Below, one piece after another: positions 7,175-13,254 of a stretch of DNA of 13,254 bases. The notes below the pieces were generated by a model. It was given only the letters and a program-made list of their open reading frames with translations, was not told the origin of the DNA and did not search any database. Within the stretch, counting starts at the first letter, position 1, and each line of letters opens with the position of its first letter. The stretch is from contig CANREO010000018.1 in assembly GCA_947629635.1 (NCBI GenBank), positions 1-13,254 on the forward strand, written 5' to 3'. The stretch comes from an uncultured Clostridia bacterium (GTDB taxonomy: Bacteria; Bacillota; Clostridia; Christensenellales; CAG-917). A program made the position numbers and the translations under genes.

Positions 7175-7968
7175 AGCGACCTCCTCACCGCGTTGCTGTT
7201 GCGGTTGAATTTGTTCATGATGAAGTTGGAAATGAGCACAAATATCAGCATGACTATGCTCATTATGGATCCGACGCCGTACAGACCTTGCTCGAAGCTC
7301 AGCTGTATGGAATCTCCGAAGAGGAAGATTTTGCCGTTTGAGAGCAGTTGAGATATGGCGTAAGTGGAGATTGTGGGGATAAACACCATCGTAATGCCGC
7401 TCAGTATACCGCTTACGCTCAGTGGAAGAACCGTTTTTAAAAACACGGTGGCTTTGTCTGCGCCGAGGTCCTGCGCGGCCTCGATGTAACTCTTGTCAAT
7501 GCCCGAAAGCGTAGTGTGCAGGGGCATTATCATAAACGGCAGATAGTTGTACACCATGCCGAAGAGCACCGTGCCCATGCCAAGTTCCACGCCCATCGCG
7601 ATGAAGATCGCTTTTGTGGCGAGCGTGCGGATTAGAAAGTTGATGAACATAGGCAAGACATACAAAAGCACGATGATTTTGCCACTGCTTATTTTTGAGA
7701 GAATGTAGGCGACGGGATAGCCTATGATGAGGCACAAAGCCGTCGTAATTACGCCTACAAGCAGGGAGTTGCCGAGCACTATAAGACTTGACGGCGCCCC
7801 GAAAAACATCTTGAAGTTGTCAAGAGTCAAATTGTTTTCGCTGTCCAAAAACGCGTTGACGAGTATAAGTACGAGCGGAATCACTACAAACAGCAAAAGA
7901 AAGAGTATATAGGGAAAGCTGAAAACTTTTTTCGTCAGCCTCAATTTTTTATGTGTTCTTTTAGTCAC
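7168..7968 (-). CDS. potB: Polyamine ABC transporter permease PotB
   Basis: Inner-membrane permease of 266 residues, first of the pair. The basic N-terminus (TKRTHKKLRLTKK) is followed by a hydrophobic helix (FPYILFLLLFVVIPLVLILV) and further helices; the EAA loop EAAQDLGADKATVFLKTVLP lies in the second half. The start is GTG at 7968, which overlaps the potA stop in a GTGA arrangement and has AGGAGG 7 bases upstream within the end of potA. It overlaps potC by 7 bases. Length is slightly shorter than E. coli PotB but complete in all recognisable parts. With PotC it should form the translocation channel for polyamines. Confidence 0.95.
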   Translation of the reverse strand: MTKRTHKKLRLTKKVFSFPYILFLLLFVVIPLVLILVNAFLDSENNLTLDNFKMFFGAPSSLIVLGNSLLVGVITTALCLIIGYPVAYILSKISSGKIIVLLYVLPMFINFLIRTLATKAIFIAMGVELGMGTVLFGMVYNYLPFMIMPLHTTLSGIDKSYIEAAQDLGADKATVFLKTVLPLSVSGILSGITMVFIPTISTYAISQLLSNGKIFLFGDSIQLSFEQGLYGVGSIMSIVMLIFVLISNFIMNKFNRNSNAVRRSLW

Positions 7969-9560
7969 TCTTCGGCCTCCTCATGTTCATTGACGATCTC
8001 CGCATGCTCTGCGTCGAATTTTTCGGGTTCCTCGAGGCGGTTTTCTTCAATCGCTTCTCTCTCTTCCGGAGTCAGAGTTTCGTCAACGACTTCGTTGATT
8101 TCCTGTTGTTCGCTCTCGTCGCGCGGTTGAATTATTATCTTTTCCGGAGCGATTTTTATGCCCACGCGATCACCCTTCAACCATTCGTAATCCGTGTCGG
8201 CGAAGAAGTTATAGTGATCGTCGGCGGAAAGAATGGCTTGATAATAGCTGCCCTTGTATATTGTCGAAATGACGGTCGCCGAGATCGTGCCATCGTTTTC
8301 GTCGTCGGTGATCTCGACGTCGTCGAAGTCTATGAGCGCTTTTACGGGGGTGTCTACGGGAAGATCGGTGACGCATTCGAAGTCAGCACCGCAGATCTCC
8401 ACCAGGTTTTCGCCCGTAATGACGGTGTCAATCTCGTTTATTATCCTGGTCTTGTGCATGATATGTAAATCGAACGGCTTGATGTATAGGCCCACGGTCT
8501 CGCCGATCTCGTAGGTGTCGGTGTCGTGCGCAACAAGCTCGTTTCCGGCAGCGAGCAGGGTGATTTGATAGTGGTCGCCTTTGAATACGGACGACAAAAC
8601 TTCCGCCTGCAGGAGCGCCTTTTTGTCATCTTTATCCATTATTTTCAGGTCCTCGGGACGTATGATGACATCTATAGGTTCGTTGGGCTTGAATCCCTTG
8701 TCCACGCACTCGAAAACGGTGTCGCAAAATTCCACCTTGCAGTCTTCGATCATAGTGCCAGAGAGTATTGTGCTCTCTCCTATAAAGTCCGCCACAAAGG
8801 CGTTTGCAGGCTCGTCATATATCTTTTCGGGAGCGGCAATCTGTTGGATCTCACCGAGGCGCATTATGACTATTTTGTCGGACATCGTAAGCGCTTCTTC
8901 TTGATCGTGAGTTACATAAATGAAAGTGATGCCCAGCCTTTTGTGCATGTCCATCAGCTCTAGCTGCATATCCTTGCGCATCTTCAGATCGAGCGCGCCG
9001 AGAGGTTCGTCAAGAAGCAATACTTCCGGCTCGTTGACAAGCGCGCGCGCAATTGCGACTCGCTGTTGCTGACCGCCGGATAATGAGGAGACATTGCGAT
9101 GCCCGTAATCCTCCAGGTCCACCATTTTTAGGACATTGTTTACGCGCTCCTTTATCTCATCCTTGGTATACTTTCTGTATAGTTGCACAGTCTCGCCCTT
9201 GCGATTGGTTTTTGTGCCATTTGGGATGACTTTCAGTTTAAGCCCGAAGGCAATGTTGTTGAATACGTTTAGGTGAGGGAACAGCGCGTATTTCTGGAAC
9301 ACGGTGTTTACGGGTCTGAGGTGGGGAGGCGTGTCCGTAATGTCTTTGCCGTCAAAAATGATTTTGCCGCTTGTGGGCATCTCGAAGCCGGCGATCATCC
9401 TCAAAGTTGTAGTTTTGCCGCAACCGCTGGGGCCCAGCAAGGTCACAAATTCGCCTCGTTTTATCGTCAAACTTGCGTTTTTGACGACGGTCTTATCGTC
9501 ATAGGTCTTATAGACGTTTCTTAACTCGATGATGTTGTCCACTTGTGTTTTTTGAACCAT
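7965..9560 (-). CDS. potA: Polyamine ABC transporter ATP-binding protein PotA, enlarged with duplicated C-terminal domain
   Basis: ATPase that powers the importer. Of 531 residues, 1-260 are the nucleotide-binding domain: Walker A GPSGCGKTT (43-51), Q-loop VFQ (87-89), signature LSGGQQQ (160-166), Walker B LLLDEP (181-186), D-loop, and H-loop VTHDQEEA (216-223). The family is normally about 350-380 residues. The excess has three sources: an insertion of about 20 residues at 111-131 (IPNGTKTNRKGETVQLYRK) before the signature helix; two similar C-terminal TOBE/OB-like segments (about 276-369 and 387-480), each with a V(F/I)EC-type start, a V-S-x-(F/Y)KG-x-(H/Y)YQ block and a hydrophobic end; and an acidic tail (481-531). 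The ATG at 9560 follows AGAGGG by 7-8 bases; a TTG at 9590 has no such site. The stop overlaps potB. Confidence 0.95.
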   Translation of the reverse strand: MVQKTQVDNIIELRNVYKTYDDKTVVKNASLTIKRGEFVTLLGPSGCGKTTTLRMIAGFEMPTSGKIIFDGKDITDTPPHLRPVNTVFQKYALFPHLNVFNNIAFGLKLKVIPNGTKTNRKGETVQLYRKYTKDEIKERVNNVLKMVDLEDYGHRNVSSLSGGQQQRVAIARALVNEPEVLLLDEPLGALDLKMRKDMQLELMDMHKRLGITFIYVTHDQEEALTMSDKIVIMRLGEIQQIAAPEKIYDEPANAFVADFIGESTILSGTMIEDCKVEFCDTVFECVDKGFKPNEPIDVIIRPEDLKIMDKDDKKALLQAEVLSSVFKGDHYQITLLAAGNELVAHDTDTYEIGETVGLYIKPFDLHIMHKTRIINEIDTVITGENLVEICGADFECVTDLPVDTPVKALIDFDDVEITDDENDGTISATVISTIYKGSYYQAILSADDHYNFFADTDYEWLKGDRVGIKIAPEKIIIQPRDESEQQEINEVVDETLTPEEREAIEENRLEEPEKFDAEHAEIVNEHEEAEE

Positions 9561-9621
9561 TTCCTGTCCCTCTTTAATTTTTATTTGCAACCGAATGCGC
9601 GGTTTAAATATATTTATATAA

Positions 9622-9653
9622 TACTAGAATGTCTGTTATGCTATCAGAATGTC
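9622..9653 (-). repeat. Two 12-base direct repeats between regulator and potA
   Basis: On the plus strand TACTAGAATGTC (9622-9633) and TATCAGAATGTC (9642-9653) share 10 of 12 bases and start exactly 20 bases apart, about two helical turns. The second copy overlaps the regulator stop codon. The gap to potA (9561-9643) is otherwise A/T-rich, with TATTATATAAA-like text that could hold a weak promoter, and has no terminator hairpin, so potA may be read from the regulator promoter. The repeats could be binding sites or chance. Confidence 0.35.
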
Positions 9654-10177
9654 GGGGGAGACGCCACCCATATTAGCGTCGCTTCCTGTGCGGAACGATT
9701 TTCTATGCGGTGCACTTTTTGAGAGGAAAAATAAAATGCCTCGCCCTTTTTTACGCAGTGCGCGACTTGACCGATCTTAAGCCATATGCTGCCCTTAAGC
9801 ACATATCCGAACTCCTCGCCCTCGTGCGGCATATCGTCCTCCAGCACGCCCTTCGGCATGATCGTGACGCGGATCGGTTCCATTTCGTTCTTTTGAGCGT
9901 TGGGCACCAGCCACTCGATCTTGTGCGAGTCGGTGATCTTTTCAATAAACTCCGCTTCGGTAAAAACAACTTGCTCCTCTTTTTCATCGCTGAAAAACTC
10001 CGCCGGAGTTGTGCCGAGAGCGTTAAGGATGTCCACGAGCGTGGCAATAGACGGGGAAGTGAGTTCGTTTTCAAGTTGCGAAATATAGCCTTTTGTCAAT
10101 TCGCATCTGTCCGCAAGCTCTTCCTGGGTAAGATTTTTTGTCAGTCGAAGTCTTTTTATTTTAATGCCGAGTTCCAT
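9644..10177 (-). CDS. XRE-family transcriptional regulator with C-terminal cupin domain (PuuR-like), probable regulator of the pot operon
   Basis: DNA-binding regulator of 177 residues. Residues 5-62 form an XRE helix-turn-helix: IKRLRLTKNLTQEELADRC, then the recognition-helix region LTKGYISQLEN and the typical SPSIATLVDILNAL. Residues about 100-174 are a Cupin_2 barrel with H118, E121/E122, GYVLKGS, KKGEAFYF and the late histidine H156. This architecture matches PuuR and related sensors that often sit with polyamine transport or breakdown genes; the ligand here is not shown. The ATG has AGAGG just upstream. It is the first gene of the pot locus, 83 bases before potA in the same direction, behind a consensus promoter and two palindromes that probably bind it. 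Confidence 0.93.
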   Translation of the reverse strand: MELGIKIKRLRLTKNLTQEELADRCELTKGYISQLENELTSPSIATLVDILNALGTTPAEFFSDEKEEQVVFTEAEFIEKITDSHKIEWLVPNAQKNEMEPIRVTIMPKGVLEDDMPHEGEEFGYVLKGSIWLKIGQVAHCVKKGEAFYFSSQKVHRIENRSAQEATLIWVASPPTF

Positions 10178-10197
10178 AATTCCTCTTGTCTTTTATT

Positions 10198-10214
10198 GTT
10201 TAGCGTCGCTAAAC
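10198..10214. promoter_or_regulatory. Putative operator 1, 17-bp palindrome GTTTAG-N5-CTAAAC
   Basis: Perfect inverted repeat of 17 bases with a single central base (GTTTAGCG-T-CGCTAAAC). It lies in the regulator's leader, 20 bases before its start codon, so a bound protein would act as a roadblock, and the RNA form could fold near the ribosome site. Same layout as operator 2. An extra half-site GTTTAG is at 10225-10230. Confidence 0.7.
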
Positions 10215-10277
10215 ATATAGGGCAGTTTAGAATAATTTTACGCAACGTTTAATAAGTTTTGCAATTATAATCAAAAA

Positions 10278-10294
10278 GTTTAGCAAAACTAAAC
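10278..10294. promoter_or_regulatory. Putative operator 2, 17-bp palindrome GTTTAG-N5-CTAAAC
   Basis: Same half-sites and same five-base spacing as operator 1, with a different centre (CAAAA), which argues that the half-sites are what is conserved. Its centre (10286) is 80 bases from that of operator 1 (10206). It falls at about +8 to +24 from the predicted transcription start, a position suited to repression. Confidence 0.7.
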
Positions 10295-10308
10295 ATGCGT
10301 TGAATAGC

Positions 10309-10337
10309 ATTATATACTCTTATGCATGCGATGTCAA
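10309..10337 (-). promoter_or_regulatory. Consensus sigma-A promoter for the regulator (and probably the pot operon)
   Basis: Minus strand: TTGACA (10332-10337), spacer exactly 17, TATAAT (10309-10314), a full match to consensus. The predicted start is near 10302, giving a leader of about 125 bases that contains both operators. A promoter this strong usually needs repression, which fits the adjacent palindromes. From here to 10444 I see no other element. Confidence 0.85.
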
Positions 10338-10444
10338 ACGCTTTACGCATATTTCGACATATTTGTCAAATTTTTAGAAAATAACGATTTATTGCCTGTA
10401 TGGTCGAGAAAAATTTTCCGTCCGGTCGAAAGGGCATAAAGTTG

Positions 10445-10473
10445 TTGTCTGCTGCCCACATAAGTGATATAAT
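10445..10473 (+). promoter_or_regulatory. Sigma-A promoter for the aminotransferase
   Basis: TTGTCT (10445-10450), spacer of 17, TATAAT (10468-10473). The predicted start near 10480 gives a leader of about 20 bases with AGGAAAAG before the ATG at 10501. It diverges from the regulator promoter, about 110 bases away, and has no GTTTAG/CTAAAC palindrome of its own. Confidence 0.8.
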
Positions 10474-10500
10474 TTAAATATCAATTTTTAGGAAAAGCAT

Positions 10501-11682
10501 ATGTTTAACGATTATATGGTGGAATTGGGCAACCGCCGCTCCTGCATCAGGGATCTTTACGAGTTTGGCAGAAGGCGCGCCGCCGATGTGGGCGAGGACA
10601 GCGTATTTGATTTTTCGCTGGGCAATCCTTCCGTGCCATCGCCGGCCGAAATGACGGACAGACTCAAGACGCTTATAGGAGGATGCGATCCCGTGACTTT
10701 GCACGGCTACACTACCGCCGCCGGCGATATGAAGGCACGCAAAGCGATTGCGGAGGATCTGAAAAATGTGCGAGGCGCTCGCGTTTCGGCTGATTATATT
10801 TATATGACTTGCGGCGCGGCGGCAGCGGTGGCGATTGCACTGAACGCAATATTGAATGAGGGAGACGAAGTGATTTTGCTCACGCCGTATTTTCCCGAAT
10901 ACGAGGTTTTTGTCAAAAAAGCGGGAGGAAAACCTGTTTTTGTAGGATGCGACGAAAAATTTTGTATCGATTTTCAATCGCTGGAGCGCGCGCTCGGCCC
11001 GGCTACTCGCGCAATAATCGTCAACAGTCCCAACAATCCGAGCGGTATTATATACGATCGTGTAACTTTGAAGAGATTGTGCGATACGCTTGACGAATAT
11101 CAAAAGAGAACGGGAAATTGCGTGTATATCGTTTCCGACGAGCCTTATCGTGAAATAGTATACGACGGAGCAGAGGTCGCCGACATCACGAGCATGTATG
11201 ATAACAGCCTTATTGCATATAGTTTTTCAAAATCCTTGTCAATGCCCGGAGAGAGGATAGGATATATAGCTCTTAATCCGTCAGCGCACTCCGCAGACAG
11301 ACTCTATGCGGCAATAATGGGTGCGGGAAGAGCGTTGGGATATGTATGCGCTCCATCGCTGTTTCAGCGGCTGACTGCGGCTTGCCTCGACCTCAGACCG
11401 AACATCGAGGTCTACAGACGCAATAGAGACGCGCTATACGGTATGCTTACGGGGATCGGCTTCGAGTGCGTATTTCCGCAGGGTGCGTTTTATATGCTGA
11501 TGAAGGCGCTCGATCCGGACGCTTGCGCGTTTTCGGACAGGGCAAAGGACTTCGGACTGCTGCTTGTGCCGGGCGACGACTTTGGAGCGAAGGGATATGT
11601 ACGGCTTGCGTATTGCGTGGACGAAAATATGATAAAACGTTCGGAACAGGCGTTCAAAAAGTTATACAATAGTTATAAATAA
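10501..11682 (+). CDS. Class I/II PLP-dependent aminotransferase (aspartate aminotransferase-like)
   Basis: Cytosolic pyridoxal-phosphate enzyme of 393 residues that transfers an amino group between an amino acid and a 2-oxoacid. Fold-type I markers are all in place: substrate-loop text GNPSVPSP (41-48), HGYTTAAGDMKARKAIA (68-84), NSPNNPSG (175-182), SDEPY (D213, Y216), the PLP lysine in SFSKSLSMPGERIGY (K244) with phosphate-binding R252, and the carboxylate-binding arginine in YVRLAYC (R368). It is complete at normal length. The start has AGGA 8-9 bases upstream and lies behind a good promoter. The gene stands alone on the plus strand and converges on aspartate kinase. An aspartate or aromatic/alanine aminotransferase role is possible; the substrate cannot be fixed from motifs, though the neighbour makes aspartate attractive. 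Confidence 0.93.
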   Translation: MFNDYMVELGNRRSCIRDLYEFGRRRAADVGEDSVFDFSLGNPSVPSPAEMTDRLKTLIGGCDPVTLHGYTTAAGDMKARKAIAEDLKNVRGARVSADYIYMTCGAAAAVAIALNAILNEGDEVILLTPYFPEYEVFVKKAGGKPVFVGCDEKFCIDFQSLERALGPATRAIIVNSPNNPSGIIYDRVTLKRLCDTLDEYQKRTGNCVYIVSDEPYREIVYDGAEVADITSMYDNSLIAYSFSKSLSMPGERIGYIALNPSAHSADRLYAAIMGAGRALGYVCAPSLFQRLTAACLDLRPNIEVYRRNRDALYGMLTGIGFECVFPQGAFYMLMKALDPDACAFSDRAKDFGLLLVPGDDFGAKGYVRLAYCVDENMIKRSEQAFKKLYNSYK

Positions 11683-11702
11683 TCAGTTAGAATGCCGAAA
11701 AT

Positions 11703-11728
11703 AAAGATCTGCCGCACGGCGGATCTTT
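11703..11728. terminator. Bidirectional terminator between aminotransferase and aspartate kinase
   Basis: Inverted repeat AAAGATCTGCCG / CGGCGGATCTTT (one T-G wobble) around a two-base centre, effectively a GCAC tetraloop. T-rich text follows on both strands (TTTCATTCTT on plus, TTTATTTT on minus), so it can end both convergent transcripts. It abuts the aspartate kinase stop codon. Confidence 0.8.
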
Positions 11729-13032
11729 CATTCTTCCGGGCAATTTTTGAAGCCGTAATATATGGCGTTTATCGCTTTTTCGTAATCGAAAGTATCTACG
11801 CCTACGATAATGTTCATTTCAGACGAGCCTTGGTCGATCATGCGCACATTGATATTGCTGTCGCCGAGAGCTTTGAACAGCCTTGCAGCCGTACCTTGTC
11901 TTGCCGCCATGTTGTGTCCTACCGTAGCAATGAGGGAAAGTCCGCTGTGTACCTCTATTTTGTCCGGCTTGAGCGCGTCTTCGAGCCTGCTTACGAGATG
12001 CGTGAGGTTTTTGGGCAAATACTCGTCCCGAAGCACCACGGACAGGGTATCTATTCCCGACGGCATGTGTTCGAATGAGATATTTTCCTCTTCAAGTACT
12101 TGTAGCGCGCGCCTTCCGAAACCTATTTCGCCGTTCATCATATCTTTTTCGATATTGATTATGGTAAACCCTTTTTTGCCGGCGATTCCCGTCACGGTAC
12201 GTTTGCCCATAGGCACTTTGCAGTCTGCGACTATCATAGTGCCGGGATGAGATGGATTAAATGTATTCTTTATATTTATGGGAATTCCGACATGCCTTAC
12301 GGGATATATGGATTCGGGATGAAGCACCTCTGCGCCCATATATGCCAACTCTCTGAGCTCGCCGAAATTCAGGCATTCGATTATGTCGGGATTGCGTACT
12401 ATTCTCGGATCCGCCGCCAAGAAGCCGTCTACGTCCGTCCAATTTTCATATACGCTTGCTCCGACGGCACGCGCAACGATGGCTCCCGTGATGTCGGATC
12501 CTCCTCTTGAAAACGTCTTGATACGCCCATCCGGCATAGAGCCGTAAAATCCCGGCAACACTGCGACGCGCACGCCCTTAAGTCGATTTTTTATAATGGC
12601 CAGCGATTCGTCCAAAAGCAAATTGCCGTCGCCGTCAAAGCGAATGAGAGCGTCGGCGTCTATAAACTCCGCTCCCAACTTGCTTGCAAGCAAGCGTGCG
12701 CTCAGATACTCGCCCCTTGAAGCGGCAAAATCTTTATATCCGTTTCGCTTTATATCGTCTTTGACGCCGTCAAGCAAGGCGGATACGTCCTCGCCAAGTC
12801 CCAAACCCTCTGCGATTTCCGAAAAGCGGTTTTTGATAAAGTCAAAGTTTTCGCAGCCCGTAGCAAAATAGTTGTACAGCGCGTCGGTTATCTTGGTGTC
12901 GGAGCGGAATCGCTTTCCCGGTGCCGAAACCACGATAAATCTTCTGCTCGAGTCGTCGTTTATAATTTTGACGACGGCTTCGATGGCGTCGCTGTCAGCC
13001 ATCGACGTTCCGCCGAACTTGCATACTTTCAT
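11728..13032 (-). CDS. lysC: Aspartate kinase, monofunctional
   Basis: Catalyses ATP-dependent phosphorylation of aspartate, the first step toward lysine, threonine, methionine and diaminopimelate. The 434 residues start with KFGGTS (5-10); VVSAPGKRF (34-42) and DTKITDAL follow; the active-site loop is FSRGGSDITGAIVARAVGA (174-192), and ENWTDVDGFLAADPR (196-210) and YMGAEVLHPESIYP (231-244) are conserved. Two ACT regulatory domains end the protein, at about 285-350 and 363-430 (LIATVGHNMAARQGTAARLFKAL). No homoserine dehydrogenase part is present. The SAPGKR text recalls the YclM (aspartokinase III) type of Bacillus more than the alpha/beta overlapping-gene type; this is from memory. The start ATG follows AGGGGCG. 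No lysine riboswitch is visible in the roughly 70-base leader, so control is probably allosteric. Confidence 0.96.
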   Translation of the reverse strand: MKVCKFGGTSMADSDAIEAVVKIINDDSSRRFIVVSAPGKRFRSDTKITDALYNYFATGCENFDFIKNRFSEIAEGLGLGEDVSALLDGVKDDIKRNGYKDFAASRGEYLSARLLASKLGAEFIDADALIRFDGDGNLLLDESLAIIKNRLKGVRVAVLPGFYGSMPDGRIKTFSRGGSDITGAIVARAVGASVYENWTDVDGFLAADPRIVRNPDIIECLNFGELRELAYMGAEVLHPESIYPVRHVGIPINIKNTFNPSHPGTMIVADCKVPMGKRTVTGIAGKKGFTIINIEKDMMNGEIGFGRRALQVLEEENISFEHMPSGIDTLSVVLRDEYLPKNLTHLVSRLEDALKPDKIEVHSGLSLIATVGHNMAARQGTAARLFKALGDSNINVRMIDQGSSEMNIIVGVDTFDYEKAINAIYYGFKNCPEE

Positions 13033-13111
13033 AAAAGCGCCCCTTTTGTTTTATGATATATTGTATTGTGAAAGGATCGAAAATTGTGCTATCTGCGTGC
13101 GCGCGAGCAAC

Positions 13112-13140
13112 TTTATAATGATAAGGTATTTTTGGCGCAA
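13112..13140 (-). promoter_or_regulatory. Sigma-A promoter for aspartate kinase
   Basis: Minus strand: TTGCGC (13135-13140), spacer of 17, TATAAA (13112-13117). The predicted start near 13105 gives a leader of about 72 bases. It stands back to back with the rightward promoter, their -35 boxes only 5 bases apart. Confidence 0.6.
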
Positions 13141-13145
13141 AACGT

Positions 13146-13174
13146 TTGACACGATACTTTTAATATGATATTAT
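13146..13174 (+). promoter_or_regulatory. Rightward sigma-A promoter toward a gene outside the window
   Basis: Plus strand: perfect TTGACA (13146-13151), spacer of exactly 17, TATTAT (13169-13174). The predicted start is near 13180. The transcript runs right, out of the window. Confidence 0.75.
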
Positions 13175-13180
13175 CATTGA

Positions 13181-13254
13181 GCAAGCAAAGGTTTTCCTTT
13201 CACCCGTGGTTTCGCCGAAGGGTTATCGCATCAAGTTGTATTTTGTGATGTCGG
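13181..13254 (+). other. Hairpin-rich leader RNA or start of an unidentified RNA gene, cut by window edge
   Basis: The first 74 bases of the transcript from the rightward promoter hold no start codon with a ribosome site but three inverted repeats in succession: AAAGG-TTTT-CCTTT (13187-13200), ACCC/GGGT (13202-13205 with 13220-13223) and GCATCA/TGATGT (13228-13233 with 13246-13251). The text CGCCGAAGGG (13213-13222) recalls lysine and glycine riboswitch cores, but the other parts of those aptamers are missing. It may be the 5' part of a riboswitch or other regulatory leader, or a small RNA. Confidence 0.35.

Noticed and set aside
9561..9590. Upstream TTG start for PotA
   Set aside because: No ribosome site before it; the ATG at 9560 is well placed after AGAGGG.
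10264..10269. TATAAT on the minus strand as a second regulator promoter
   Set aside because: No acceptable -35 at 16-18 bases; the upstream promoter at 10309-10337 matches consensus fully.
10474..11103. Open frame of 209 codons on the minus strand
   Set aside because: Antisense to the aminotransferase, which carries all PLP-enzyme motifs.
13033..13111. Lysine riboswitch in the aspartate kinase leader
   Set aside because: The minus-strand leader is only about 72 bases and has none of the lysine aptamer blocks.
13223..13254. End of a minus-strand gene (frame ending in DITKYNLMR then stop)
   Set aside because: Only nine codons are visible and a strong rightward promoter points into this region, which favours a plus-strand transcript; cannot be excluded without more sequence.

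Overview
The window looks like chromosomal DNA of a low-to-medium GC Gram-positive anaerobe of the Clostridia type. The reasons are strong Shine-Dalgarno sites, TTG and GTG starts beside ATG, near-consensus sigma-A promoters (TTGACA-N17-TATAAT), a lipoprotein signal peptide on a binding protein, and Firmicutes-like protein families. This assignment is an inference from style, not from a marker gene. Nearly everything is housekeeping or transport. I see no CRISPR array, tRNA, rRNA, insertion sequence or prophage.

Left part (1-4574, all minus strand). At the edge lies a truncated cell-wall amidase fused to two peptidoglycan-binding domains. A rho-independent terminator separates it from a two-gene potassium uptake operon, trkA (regulatory NAD-binding subunit) followed 8 bases later by trkH (channel subunit). 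Upstream of trkA is an RNA-binding ribosome-assembly protein gene (yhbY), whose stop codon overlaps the start of a 60-residue unknown charged protein.

Centre (4687-10337, minus strand). This is a complete polyamine (spermidine/putrescine-type) ABC importer: XRE-cupin regulator, then potA, potB, potC and potD. The three transporter junctions overlap by 4, 7 and 4 bases, so the pot genes are probably translationally coupled, and a hairpin terminator follows potD. The regulator has a perfect consensus promoter. Its leader carries two copies of a 17-base palindrome (GTTTAG-N5-CTAAAC) whose centres are 80 bp apart, a likely autoregulatory operator pair. PotA and PotD are both longer than usual: PotA has a duplicated C-terminal TOBE-like domain, an insertion in its ATPase domain and an acidic tail; PotD has an insertion of roughly 60 residues and an extra C-terminal membrane helix.

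Right part (10445-13254). A class I/II PLP aminotransferase on the plus strand converges on a monofunctional aspartate kinase on the minus strand; they share one bidirectional terminator. Both plausibly act around aspartate and the aspartate-derived amino acids. Upstream of the kinase, two divergent promoters sit back to back. The rightward one starts a transcript with a hairpin-rich leader that runs off the window.

The most unusual points are the modified PotA and PotD, the paired operators in front of the regulator, the amidase lacking one expected zinc-ligand histidine, and the unidentified leader RNA at the right edge. I found no convincing entirely new system.
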